A stretch of 8,851 nucleotides of DNA from Pseudomonadota bacterium (lineage in GTDB: Bacteria > Pseudomonadota > Alphaproteobacteria > Acetobacterales > Acetobacteraceae). Where the stretch lies: positions 1 to 8,851 of the forward strand of contig JAJZCS010000066.1 of the NCBI GenBank assembly GCA_021829055.1, in the 5' to 3' direction. Made by a program: the position numbers and the translations under genes. Within the stretch, counting starts at the first letter, position 1; each line of letters starts with the position of its first letter. Below are positions 1-6,560 of the stretch, one piece after another. The notes beneath the pieces were generated by a model, which saw nothing but the letters and a program-made list of their open reading frames with translations, did no database searches and was not told the origin of the DNA.

Positions 1-333
1 CTTTTCCGCCTCATCCTTGGTCACGCTCTCCTTGACGGTCTTCGGCGCGCCCTCGACCAAGTCCTTAGCTTCCTTCAACCCAAGCCCGGTGATGGTGCGG
101 ATCTCCTTGATCACATTGATCTTCTTCTCACCGCCCGCCTTTAGCACAACGGTAAATTCGGTCTTCTCCTCCGTCGGGGCCGCAACAGAAGTAGCACCGG
201 CAGGAGCGGCCGCCACCGCGACCGGGGCAGCAGCAGACACACCCCACTTATCCTCAAGCAGCTTCGATAGCTCCGCCGCTTCGAGTACAGTGAGGCTGGA
301 CAATTCATCTACCAGCTTTGACAGATCAGTCAT
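1..333 (-). CDS. rplL: 50S ribosomal protein L7/L12 (partial, C-terminus beyond window)
   Basis: L7/L12 forms the mobile stalk of the large ribosomal subunit and recruits and stimulates translation GTPases. The frame reads 111 residues from an ATG at 333 and is cut by the window start, so about 10-15 C-terminal residues are missing compared with the usual length. Three regions are visible: an N-terminal dimerisation and L10-binding domain beginning [19 protein letters not shown], an Ala/Pro/Val-rich hinge around residues 33-50, and the C-terminal factor-binding domain with [10 protein letters not shown] and [16 protein letters not shown]. An AAGGA ribosome binding site (342-346) lies 8 nt upstream of the ATG. 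It follows rplJ by 74 nt in the same operon, and rpoB would be expected next, outside the window. Confidence 0.97.
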   Translation of the reverse strand, partial: MTDLSKLVDELSSLTVLEAAELSKLLEDKWGVSAAAPVAVAAAPAGATSVAAPTEEKTEFTVVLKAGGEKKINVIKEIRTITGLGLKEAKDLVEGAPKTVKESVTKDEAEK

Positions 334-375
334 CTACATTTTCCTTAATATGGGGGTTCGTTGGGTTTCGTGCAA

Positions 376-405
376 GCCAATATCGGCTGACTTTCTCAGA
401 TTGGC
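376..405 (-). promoter_or_regulatory. Hairpin in the rplJ-rplL intergenic region
   Basis: In the transcript this 30-nt element folds as GCCAAT / ATTGGC (outer 6 bp) around a second stem CTGA / TCAG with a GAAAG loop. It begins 3 nt after the rplJ stop and ends about 30 nt before the rplL ribosome binding site. It has no following U-run, so it does not look like a simple terminator. In many bacteria rplJ-rplL spacers hold processing or translational-control elements that help give four or more L7/L12 copies per L10. A role of that kind here is inference. Confidence 0.45.
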
Positions 406-407
406 CG

Positions 408-926
408 TCAGGCAGCTTCACCCGTTTTGGCATAGGCACCAAAGACCCGAGCGAGTTGCCCGCCTGGCGCCTGCAGAACACCCGCGATACGCGTAGCTGG
501 GGTCTGGATCATCCCCAACAGCATCGCACGCAACTCTTCAAGCGACGGCAATTCGGCCAACGCCTTAACGCCCGATGCATCAAGCATCTGCGTCCCCAAG
601 GCGCCGCCAACCAGCACAAACTTCTCATTGGTCTTGGCGAACTCGACGGCGGTCTTCGCCACTGCCACAGGATCATGCGACCACGCAAGCGCAGTCGGTC
701 CCTTCAGTAACGGTTTAATGCCATCGAACCGGGTCCCAGCCAAGGCGAGGTGAGCCAGACGATTTTTCGCGACTTTATACTGCGCTCCCGCCGCCCGCAT
801 CCGTCGGCGCAACTCTGAAACATCAGCCACCGTCAACCCATCATTTCGGCTGACGACAACCATTGATGTTTCAGCGAACACCTTGTTCAGCAGGTCGACG
901 AAATCACGTTTTTCTGCGCGATCCAC
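408..926 (-). CDS. rplJ: 50S ribosomal protein L10
   Basis: L10 anchors the L7/L12 dimers to 23S rRNA through the stalk base and in many bacteria represses translation of its own operon. The product is 172 residues, normal for the family. The GTG at 926 is chosen as start because the protein then begins [17 protein letters not shown], matching the usual L10 N-terminus, and because GGAGAG (931-936) lies 4 nt upstream. An in-frame extension to 983 adds 19 residues unlike L10 and would run into the leader. Visible motifs are the RNA-binding part with [13 protein letters not shown], the GPTALAWS strand and the C-terminal L7/L12-binding helix ending AKTGEAA. It is preceded by a long structured leader and followed by rplL. 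Confidence 0.96.
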   Translation of the reverse strand: MDRAEKRDFVDLLNKVFAETSMVVVSRNDGLTVADVSELRRRMRAAGAQYKVAKNRLAHLALAGTRFDGIKPLLKGPTALAWSHDPVAVAKTAVEFAKTNEKFVLVGGALGTQMLDASGVKALAELPSLEELRAMLLGMIQTPATRIAGVLQAPGGQLARVFGAYAKTGEAA

Positions 927-1222
927 GCCGCTCTCCACGTTTTGGTTGCATGCGTTTGGACCGCACGAAACCGGGTTGCCCACAAGCGGTCGAGACCACC
1001 CCGACCGCCCGCTCGCCTGTCCTTTTATCCGGAACCGTCAGAACGAACCCGCTCCAACACCCCGTCTCCGGCCTGTGGGTTGCCCCATTAAAACCTTGCG
1101 ATTCGCAAATCGCGTGGTTGCATGCCGTCTTGGACAGGTCGACCCGCCGGATTACTCCGGCGCGCCGTTGTGACCGGGGAAGCCTTGCGGCTCTGATACC
1201 CCGGCACATTCGGTCACTCGCT
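927..1222 (-). promoter_or_regulatory. Structured leader of rplJ, probable L10 autoregulatory region
   Basis: This 296-nt gap between rplA and rplJ has no credible gene and is rich in hairpins when read as transcript. They include GCCGGA-GTAA-TCCGGC with a GNRA-type loop (1146-1161), GCGATT-TGCG-AATCGC (1098-1113) and GCGGTCG / CGACCGC with a 9-nt loop (986-1008). CCCACA (from 1074-1079) can pair at long range with TGTGGG (from 979-984), closing a domain of roughly 90 nt. The 11-mer GCATGCAACCA occurs twice (943-953 and 1115-1125), once just upstream of the rplJ ribosome binding site. L10, usually with L7/L12, is known to bind a leader at this position to repress rplJ-rplL. Assigning that function here rests on position and structure. 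I saw no clear sigma-70 promoter, though one may exist. Confidence 0.65.
986..1008 (-). promoter_or_regulatory. Perfect 7-bp hairpin in the rplJ leader
   Basis: GCGGTCG and CGACCGC flank a 9-nt loop, about 60 nt upstream of the rplJ start codon. It directly abuts the TGTGGG strand (979-984) of the proposed long-range stem, so both could stack in one fold. There is no U-tract after it, so termination is unlikely. It may form part of the L10-binding or translation-control structure. Confidence 0.5.
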
Positions 1223-1915
1223 TCACGTCGCGAGACTGTTCACGTCTACCCGTACACCCGGTCCCATCGTCGATGACAAGGCTATCTTCTGCAGATACGT
1301 ACCCTTCGCGCCGGCAGGTTTGGCTTTTTGAATGGCATCAACGAGGGCCTTTGCGTTCTCTATCAACTTCTCGGACGCAAAACTCGCCTTCCCGATTCCC
1401 GCATGGATGATGCCAGCCTTTTCTGCTCGAAACTCGACCTGACCTGACTTCGCCGCAGAAACTGCACCTTTCACGTCAAGCGTCACCGTACCCAGCTTCG
1501 GATTAGGCATCAAACCGCGCGGGCCAAGAATCTTCCCGAGTCGTCCAACGAGCGCCATCATGTCTGGGGTGGCAATGCAACGGTCAAAATCGATCCCCCC
1601 CCCCTGAACTTGTTCGGCCAGATCTTCTGCTCCGACCACATCTGCACCCGCCGCCTTGGCTTCCTCGGCCTTTGCGCCGCGCGCAAATACACCCACGCGC
1701 AAGACCTTGCCGGTACCGTTCGGTAGAGAAATCAAGCCACGCACCATCTGGTCGGCATGACGTGGATCAATACCGAGGTTGAGTGCAATTTCGACCGTTT
1801 CATCAAATTTTGCGGTGGCATTTTTCTTCACAAGATCCACCGCTTCATACAGCGAGTACGATTTGTTGCGGTCAATTGTGGAGGCCGCTTTCGCGAGCCG
1901 CTTGTTGTGCACCAC
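1223..1915 (-). CDS. rplA: 50S ribosomal protein L1
   Basis: L1 binds 23S rRNA, forms the L1 stalk that guides deacylated tRNA out of the E site, and often represses the rplK-rplA mRNA. The frame shows [19 protein letters not shown], the [23 protein letters not shown]-binding stretch, [19 protein letters not shown] and [12 protein letters not shown], and ends [13 protein letters not shown], all typical. The start is uncertain. A TTG at 1921 overlaps the rplK stop (TTGA), but GGAGAG (1922-1927) touches it directly. GTG at 1915 lies 6 nt from that site and is preferred, giving 230 residues; GTG at 1912 is also possible. A run of ten G (coding sense, 1595-1604) encodes GlyGlyGly in a segment where relatives usually have an aromatic residue after the first two glycines. 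Confidence 0.96.
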   Translation of the reverse strand: MVHNKRLAKAASTIDRNKSYSLYEAVDLVKKNATAKFDETVEIALNLGIDPRHADQMVRGLISLPNGTGKVLRVGVFARGAKAEEAKAAGADVVGAEDLAEQVQGGGIDFDRCIATPDMMALVGRLGKILGPRGLMPNPKLGTVTLDVKGAVSAAKSGQVEFRAEKAGIIHAGIGKASFASEKLIENAKALVDAIQKAKPAGAKGTYLQKIALSSTMGPGVRVDVNSLAT

Positions 1916-1917
1916 GA

Positions 1918-2352
1918 TCAACTCTCCACCACCGAAAGGCCCATCGAGCGGGCCGAACCGACAAGCATTCGCACGGCACCATCAACATCATTAGCATTCA
2001 TGTGGACCATCTTGGTCGCTGCAATCTCACGCAACTGGCTCATAGTCACACTTCCCACCGTCGCTCCTTTTCCCGCAGTGGTTGAACCTTTGGAAACGCC
2101 TGCAGCCTTCTTCAGAAAATACGTATTGGGTGGGGTTTTGGTAATGAAACTGAAGGTCCGGTCCGCGTACGCGGTAATGACCACCGGCACCGGCATACCA
2201 GGTTCCATGCCTTGCGTCGCTGCATTAAAGTCCTTGCAGAACTGCATGATGTTGAGTCCCCGCTGCCCAAGCGCCGGACCAACCGGCGGCGAGGGATTTG
2301 CCTTGCCGGCCGGTATCTGCAGCTTGATGTACCCGGTGATCTTCTTCGCCAT
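1918..2352 (-). CDS. rplK: 50S ribosomal protein L11
   Basis: L11 binds the GTPase-associated region of 23S rRNA with the L10 stalk and affects factor binding, the stringent response and thiopeptide sensitivity. The product is 144 residues, close to the usual 142-144. It begins [20 protein letters not shown], carries the proline-rich N-terminal segment [19 protein letters not shown], and has the C-terminal RNA-binding domain with [14 protein letters not shown] and [10 protein letters not shown]. The ATG at 2352 is chosen over an in-frame upstream start at 2391 because it matches the family N-terminus and has AGGAG within 2362-2367, 9 nt upstream. Its stop overlaps the earliest possible rplA start, suggesting coupled translation. 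No nusG lies upstream within the window; a divergent oxidoreductase gene is there instead. Confidence 0.97.
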   Translation of the reverse strand: MAKKITGYIKLQIPAGKANPSPPVGPALGQRGLNIMQFCKDFNAATQGMEPGMPVPVVITAYADRTFSFITKTPPNTYFLKKAAGVSKGSTTAGKGATVGSVTMSQLREIAATKMVHMNANDVDGAVRMLVGSARSMGLSVVES

Positions 2353-2598
2353 GTGGCGCGCACTCCTAATCCCAAGGGCGCTTATGGCCACAAATCAGCC
2401 AGAAAACGCCAAAAAGACCGCGGTGCACACGGCCGAGCCATCTTTGGCCCAGCCTCCCGCGTTCCATTGAAGCGGCGGAAATAACCGATCTGCCCAGTTA
2501 TGTCGAGTCGCCCCGCTTTCAAACATGGCAGCGTTGCTGGACTTGGAGGTACTGCTGACAAAACCAACATTACTCCCGTTCAAGCTGGGAGCAAAGCG
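2353..2598. other. Divergent intergenic region between rplK and the aldo/keto reductase
   Basis: These 246 nt should hold the promoters for the ribosomal operon (minus) and the reductase (plus). I found no tRNA, and no secE or nusG remnant. Weak minus-strand candidates exist, such as TTGAAA followed by an AT-containing stretch near 2500-2522, but spacing and -10 match are poor, so no promoter is called. The open frames crossing it lack family features and good ribosome binding sites. Confidence 0.5.
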
Positions 2599-3579
2599 AT
2601 GAAAATGCGTCAACTCGGCGGCCTTGTTGTTTCCACGATCGGCCTTGGCTGTATGGGCATGTCGGATTTCTATGCAGGCCGAGATGAGGGTGAAGCTCTT
2701 GCCACGCTCGATCGGGCTCTGGAACTCGGCATTAACTTCTTCGACACCGCAGACATGTACGGCTTTGGAGACAATGAAGCCCTGCTTGGTAGATTCGCTA
2801 AACAAAATCGCAATAAAATTGTGATTGCAACCAAGTTCGGCAACCAATTTTCAACCGATCGCCGCCGCTTCGGTGTGAATGGGCGGCCAGAGTACGTGAA
2901 AGCGGCGTGCGATGCTTCACTGAAACGACTCGGCATAGACACGATAGACCTATATTATCAGCACCGCGTCGACCCAAGTGTCCCCATTGAGGACACGGTG
3001 GGTGCCATGGCGGATCTCATCAAAGCCGGAAAGGTCCTACATCTGGGGCTGTCTGAAGCCGGGCCGGATACGATCCGCCGCGCGGATAAAGTCCACAAGA
3101 TCAGTGCCCTCCAGACCGAGTATTCACTATGGACCCGTGACCCGGAAGGAGAAATACTGCGCACAACACGTGAGCTTGGCATCGGCTTCGTAGCATATTC
3201 GCCGCTCGGGCGGGGCTTCTTGACCGGCGCAATTACCAAACCGACAGACCTGGAAGCTGACGATTGGCGGCACACCAACCCGCGGTTTCAGAGTGAAAAT
3301 TTTGTCAAAAACCTGCGAATCGTCGACAACCTAAGGCAGCTAGCCGCAAAGAAGGATCTTACCCTCAGCCAGTTGGCGCTTGCATGGGTCTTGGCGCAAG
3401 GAGACCACATTGTGCCAATTCCCGGCACCAAACACCGCAAATACCTTGAGGAAAACATGAGCGCCGTAGACGTCACGCTGACGGCAAACGATTTAGCCGC
3501 GATCGACGCAGCGGTCCCGCAGGGTGCAGCTGTCGGAGCCCGTTATGCGGAAAGCGGCATGAAAACCGTCGGGCTCTAA
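2599..3579 (+). CDS. Aldo/keto reductase family oxidoreductase
   Basis: This is a probable cytosolic NADPH-dependent reductase with a TIM-barrel fold, acting on an unknown aldehyde or ketone. The 326-residue product starts [20 protein letters not shown]. The full catalytic tetrad is visible: Asp49 and Tyr54 in FFDTADMYG, Lys79 in IATKFG, and His122 in YYQHRVDP. The C-terminal part has the cofactor-binding-type [14 protein letters not shown] segment. The sequence style resembles the YakC/Tas/IolS-like group (AKR13-like). ATG 2599 is preferred over an in-frame ATG at 2500 because GGGAG (2587-2591) sits 7 nt upstream and the extra 33 residues do not resemble the family. It is divergent from rplK and convergent with murA, 28 nt away, so probably a single-gene unit. 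The substrate cannot be told from sequence. Confidence 0.92.
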   Translation: MKMRQLGGLVVSTIGLGCMGMSDFYAGRDEGEALATLDRALELGINFFDTADMYGFGDNEALLGRFAKQNRNKIVIATKFGNQFSTDRRRFGVNGRPEYVKAACDASLKRLGIDTIDLYYQHRVDPSVPIEDTVGAMADLIKAGKVLHLGLSEAGPDTIRRADKVHKISALQTEYSLWTRDPEGEILRTTRELGIGFVAYSPLGRGFLTGAITKPTDLEADDWRHTNPRFQSENFVKNLRIVDNLRQLAAKKDLTLSQLALAWVLAQGDHIVPIPGTKHRKYLEENMSAVDVTLTANDLAAIDAAVPQGAAVGARYAESGMKTVGL

Positions 3580-3607
3580 AATCTGTCCCACGGCCGCGGC
3601 AATTGGT

Positions 3608-4858
3608 TCAAATGCGCTCAATAGCTGCCCCGCAGGCCGCAAGCTTCTGCTCGACGTGCTCGTAGCCGCGATCGAGGTGGTACACCCGGCTGACAATCGT
3701 CTCGCCTTTTGCAGCAAGACCTGCAAGCACCAAAGAGAACGAAGCACGCAAATCCGTTGCCATCACGGGCGCACCAGATAGGGCTGGCACGCCACGAACG
3801 ATAGCCGAGGCGCCGTGAACGTTAATCCGCGCCCCCATCCTGCTGAGTTCCGGCACGTGCATGAACCGGTTCTCAAAAATTGATTCCGTGATCATTGAGG
3901 CACCCTCGGCAACAGCCATCAGCGTCATGAATTGTGCCTGCATATCAGTAGCAAACCCAGGGAACGGCTCCGTCATCACGTCGGTACCGTGTAGGCCGTT
4001 CCTCCGGCTGACTAACAGCCCCTCCACCGTTTCATTGATGTCAACGCCCGCCTGCAAAAGGCAGGCCATGACGGCTCCAAGATCGGCTGAACGAGCACCA
4101 CGGAGCAGCACTTCACCGCCGGTAATCGCCGCCGCACAGGCATAGGTACCGGCCTCAATCCTGTCTGGGATAATTTCATGCTGCGCGCCATGTAATCGTT
4201 GTGCACCAATGATTGTCAGTCGGTCGGTTCCCATGCCTGTAATATTCGAGCCCATCGCATTCAGACATTCAGCCAGATCACCGATTTCCGGCTCCCGCGC
4301 GGCATTGATTAACACTGTTTCGCCGTCAGCAAGGCTGGCGGCCAGCATGAGGTTTTCCGTGGCACCAACTGACACGAAAGGAAACGTGATTTTTGCGCCC
4401 CGCAAACCCCGCTTCGCAGTGGCATGGATGTAACCACTGTCGAGTTTGATTTCCGCCCCCATCGCTTCCAAGCCCGTAAGGTGCAGGTCAACGGGGCGGG
4501 TTCCAATGGCGCAACCTCCAGGCAATGATACGCGTGCCTCGCGTGTCCGGGCGAGCAACGGTCCCAACACAAGAATTGAGGCACGCATCTTGCGGACAAT
4601 GTCGTACGGCGCCTCGGCATTGGTAATTGCCCCACCCAGCGATATGCGCCGCGGGAGCGTGCGCTCGACGGCAATGCCGTGCTGCGCAAGAAGTTCAGCC
4701 ATCGTTCTGAGGTCGGCGAGGTCAGCGACATTGTCGAGAATGAGCCGGTCATCAGTCAGCAAGCCTGCCGCCATAAGTGGAAGTGCCGCGTTTTTCGCCC
4801 CGGAGATAGCAATGCTACCTTCAAGCGGCCGCCCGCCAGCAATGCGAATACGGTCCAT
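3608..4858 (-). CDS. murA: UDP-N-acetylglucosamine 1-carboxyvinyltransferase MurA
   Basis: MurA transfers enolpyruvate from phosphoenolpyruvate to UDP-GlcNAc, the first committed step of peptidoglycan synthesis, in the cytoplasm. The 416-residue product is of normal length. It begins [20 protein letters not shown] with Lys22-Asn23 of the active site (SGAKNAALP). The catalytic loop [17 protein letters not shown] holds Cys116, equivalent to Cys115 of E. coli, which predicts fosfomycin sensitivity of the enzyme itself. [11 protein letters not shown] holds the conserved catalytic Asp, and the C-terminus has [15 protein letters not shown] and [14 protein letters not shown]. It follows dcd with a 9-nt gap and lacks a clear ribosome binding site, so translation is probably coupled to dcd. 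Confidence 0.97.
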   Translation of the reverse strand: MDRIRIAGGRPLEGSIAISGAKNAALPLMAAGLLTDDRLILDNVADLADLRTMAELLAQHGIAVERTLPRRISLGGAITNAEAPYDIVRKMRASILVLGPLLARTREARVSLPGGCAIGTRPVDLHLTGLEAMGAEIKLDSGYIHATAKRGLRGAKITFPFVSVGATENLMLAASLADGETVLINAAREPEIGDLAECLNAMGSNITGMGTDRLTIIGAQRLHGAQHEIIPDRIEAGTYACAAAITGGEVLLRGARSADLGAVMACLLQAGVDINETVEGLLVSRRNGLHGTDVMTEPFPGFATDMQAQFMTLMAVAEGASMITESIFENRFMHVPELSRMGARINVHGASAIVRGVPALSGAPVMATDLRASFSLVLAGLAAKGETIVSRVYHLDRGYEHVEQKLAACGAAIERI

Positions 4859-4867
4859 GAGTTTCAG

Positions 4868-5422
4868 TCAAAGCTTCGGCAACGAAACACCGCGCTGGCG
4901 CATATATTTACCGGACTTGTCGGCATAGCTCGTCTCGCATGATGCCGCGCCTTGCAAGAAAAGGAATTGGCATATGCCTTCATTCGCGTAAATTTTGGCC
5001 GGTAGTGGCGTCGTGTTGGAAATTTCGATCGTGACCTGCCCCTCCCATTCTGGCTCCAACGGGGTCACGTTCACGATGATCCCGCATCGCGCGTAGGTCG
5101 ATTTGCCCAAACAAATTACAAGAATGTCACGTGGAATTCGAAAATACTCAACCGTATGGGCAAGCGCAAAGGAATTCGGCGGTATGATGCAGACTGGACC
5201 AGCACGGTCTACAAAGCTTGACGGAGAAAAATTCTTCGGATCAACGATCGCCGAGTCAACGTTGGTAAAGATTTTGAAATCTTCGGCCACCCGCGCATCA
5301 TAACCGAAGGATGATAGGCCATAAGAAATCACGCCATCTCGCTTTTGCGCCTCAATGAACGGCTCGATCATGCCATTCGAAACGGCCTGATCGCGGATCC
5401 AGTGATCGGGCATTACCGGCAT
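4868..5422 (-). CDS. dcd: dCTP deaminase
   Basis: Dcd hydrolyses dCTP to dUTP and ammonia, feeding dUMP and hence dTTP synthesis. The 184-residue product begins [20 protein letters not shown], the usual start of the alphaproteobacterial type. It has [16 protein letters not shown], the phosphate-binding [22 protein letters not shown], and [13 protein letters not shown] with the conserved catalytic glutamate, followed by [12 protein letters not shown]. The SD-like sequence GAGGA (5429-5433 on the complement) lies 6 nt upstream of the ATG. Its start overlaps the stop of the preceding small gene by 10 nt, and murA follows 9 nt after its stop. All three are probably cotranscribed. Confidence 0.95.
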   Translation of the reverse strand: MPVMPDHWIRDQAVSNGMIEPFIEAQKRDGVISYGLSSFGYDARVAEDFKIFTNVDSAIVDPKNFSPSSFVDRAGPVCIIPPNSFALAHTVEYFRIPRDILVICLGKSTYARCGIIVNVTPLEPEWEGQVTIEISNTTPLPAKIYANEGICQFLFLQGAASCETSYADKSGKYMRQRGVSLPKL

Positions 5423-5598
5423 GTCAATTCCTCGCTCTCGGATTGCTCGGGTTTGCGCGCGACCGCGCCTCGCCTCGCCCGCGACTGAGCCTTCCGCTTG
5501 GCCAGATTGGCCCGAAGCGCTGCTGCCTCGCGCTCACGCCGCACCAACCTCGTTGTTGCCTCAGTTTTTGTGTTTTGTTTCTCTATCGTGCCGGTCAT
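5413..5598 (-). CDS. Small basic protein of unknown function upstream of dcd
   Basis: I do not recognise a named family. The 61-residue frame starts [18 protein letters not shown]. Its core, [20 protein letters not shown], is Arg/Lys/Ala-rich and likely helical, and the end is polar and acidic (PEQSESEEL). No signal peptide, membrane segment or cysteine pair is visible. ATG 5598 is preferred. A longer frame from 5688 is possible, but it would run through the tRNA-Thr promoter and adds residues with no recognisable character. No strong ribosome binding site is seen. A palindrome, CGGCTTTAAGCCG (5611-5623), lies just upstream. The stop overlaps the dcd start by 10 nt, which favours a genuinely translated, coupled gene. 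I have the impression that short proteins with LRANLxRRK-like cores occur in other alphaproteobacteria, which needs a search. Confidence 0.6.
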   Translation of the reverse strand: MTGTIEKQNTKTEATTRLVRREREAAALRANLAKRKAQSRARRGAVARKPEQSESEELTCR

Positions 5599-5657
5599 AA
5601 ACAGACAAAGCGGCTTTAAGCCGTCCCCGTCAAGACCAAGGTCCATCTCACCCGTGC

Positions 5658-5686
5658 TTGCGCCTACAAATGCCATCCGATATACC
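5658..5686 (+). promoter_or_regulatory. Probable sigma-70 promoter of tRNA-Thr
   Basis: TTGCGC (5658-5663) and TATACC (5681-5686) are separated by 17 nt, close to the housekeeping consensus spacing. The -10 box ends 11 nt before the mature tRNA 5' end, leaving a leader of about 5 nt, which suits a tRNA gene. Confidence 0.6.
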
Positions 5687-5697
5687 ACATTTTTATT

Positions 5698-5772
5698 GCT
5701 GTCATAGCTCAGGGGTAGAGCACCTCATTGGTAATGAGGAGGTCGAGGGTTCAATTCCCTCTGACAGCACCA
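5698..5772 (+). tRNA. tRNA-Thr, anticodon GGU
   Basis: The gene folds into a full cloverleaf. The acceptor stem GCTGTCA pairs with TGACAGC. The D-arm region is TAGCTCAGGGGTAGAGCA. The anticodon stem CCTCA / TGAGG encloses the loop TTGGTAA with anticodon GGT, decoding ACC and ACU. The variable loop is short, and the T arm is GAGGG-TTCAATT-CCCTC. The discriminator base is A and the CCA end (5770-5772) is encoded. A promoter-like sequence precedes it. A decayed IS481-type element starts close downstream. Confidence 0.97.
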
Positions 5773-5859
5773 GCCCTAGAAGTTTCAAGACCGGAGAAAC
5801 AGGTAACATTCTGGGCCGGAGACATACGTTGCACTTTTTGCCTTCCGACGGAACGTCGC

Positions 5860-6265
5860 ATGCCTTGGAAAGCGTGTAATGTTATGGGCAAACTCGTTCG
5901 GGTTCTGGGGAACTGACGGACTGGAGCCGTCGGCCGTACCGGCATGCCAATCAGCTTGCCGTTCCAGATCGAGGCGCTGAATGTGCAGCTGAAGCAGGAG
6001 AAGCCGTCCTGGGGCGCTAAAGATCCTGGAGCTTCTGGCCAAGAGATATCCGGACATCCACAGGCCTGCGCGCTCGACCACCCATGCGCTGCTCGACGGG
6101 CACGGGCTGGTCAGCATCATGGACTATAATCTCGGCCACTTCGATGACACGGAGTGCAGACGTGAACCCGCCGACAATCCATTCGGGGCAAAACCGTTAC
6201 CCATGCCTCGCGAAGGACAGAAACATTCATTTGTGAAGATAACGTCAAACGCTAACAGAACTTGA
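5860..6265 (+). pseudogene. Relic of an IS481-family transposase, frameshifted and missing its catalytic core
   Basis: Fragments of one transposase are recognisable in order. MPWKACNVMGKLVRVLG is the N-terminus (5860 on), ending at a stop. DGLE follows from about 5915, then YRHANQ in one frame (about 5937-5955) and LPFQIEALNVQLKQEKPSWG in another (5956 on). Next comes KILELLAKRYPDIHRPARST after an extra base near 6020. Finally HALLDGHGLV runs directly into MDYNLGHFDDTECRREPADN and PFGAKPLPM, the typical C-terminus, with the stop at 6263-6265. The middle, with the whole DDE integrase domain of about 250 residues, is gone, and most of the helix-turn-helix region is missing too. Candidate degenerate ends are ACAGGTAACATTCTGGGCCG near 5800 and CCTCGCGAAGGACAG near 6206, very tentative. 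No active product is possible. Confidence 0.8.
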
Positions 6266-6560
6266 ACGTAGATCGCGGGTAGACGGCTTCTGCAGAAGCC
6301 CCTGTGCCCGCCTCAATCTGTCCAGGCGCATACCAACGATGCGGGCGAGCGCTTGGTGTAAAGATAGCCAGCCGTATACTGCATCTCAAAATTCCGTGGC
6401 GCACCGGGTCTACACCTAGACATTTAACACATTGTTATCGACGACCGCAAGAACCAACCTGTCAAGATTGATAAACATCTTGCATAAATGACAAGTTTTG
6501 AAGTTATGTCTTCGGAATCTGGCGCCGGAACGCAGTTCACGTAGTGTCACTGTGACCTCG
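6266..6560. other. Gene-free spacer between the IS481 relic and the peptidase C26 gene
   Basis: I see no credible gene here. The stretch holds a perfect 16-bp palindrome, GGCTTCTGCAGAAGCC (6285-6300), which can form a 6-bp hairpin with a TGCA loop. It also holds the small inverted repeats GTCTA-CACC-TAGAC near 6409 and CAAGAT / ATCTTG near 6463-6482, and GTCACTGTGAC near 6546. None has a U-run marking it as an intrinsic terminator for the minus-strand gene ending at 6561. Confidence 0.5.
6285..6300. repeat. Perfect 16-bp palindrome
   Basis: GGCTTCTGCAGAAGCC is its own reverse complement, with nearby GGG and CCC that could extend the pairing loosely. It lies about 260 nt beyond the 3' end of the peptidase gene and just outside the transposase relic. 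It could be a factor binding site, a relic IS end or chance. Confidence 0.4.

Noticed and set aside
17..496. Plus-strand open frame across rplL and the rplJ end
   Set aside because: It is antisense to clear L7/L12 and L10 coding sequence, has low-complexity Ala/Ser/Thr composition and no family features.
863..1276. Open frames on both strands within the rplA-rplJ gap
   Set aside because: Arg-rich, without ribosome binding sites or recognisable motifs; the region is better explained as a structured leader.
1757..2470. Long plus-strand open frame opposite rplK and rplA
   Set aside because: Antisense shadow of two well supported ribosomal protein genes.
2353..2500. Possible tRNA-Trp upstream of rplK, as in many genomes
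   Set aside because: No cloverleaf, TTC arm or CCA anticodon arrangement could be found on either strand.
2395..2847. Minus-strand frame upstream of rplK that might have been a nusG or secE remnant
   Set aside because: Its translation has no KOW/NGN motifs or membrane segment, and most of it is antisense to the aldo/keto reductase.
3580..3607. Bidirectional terminator between the reductase and murA
   Set aside because: The 28-nt gap has only small GC palindromes and no convincing stem with U-runs.
5599..5688. N-terminal extension of the small protein upstream of dcd
   Set aside because: It would overlap the tRNA-Thr promoter and adds 30 residues with no recognisable features.
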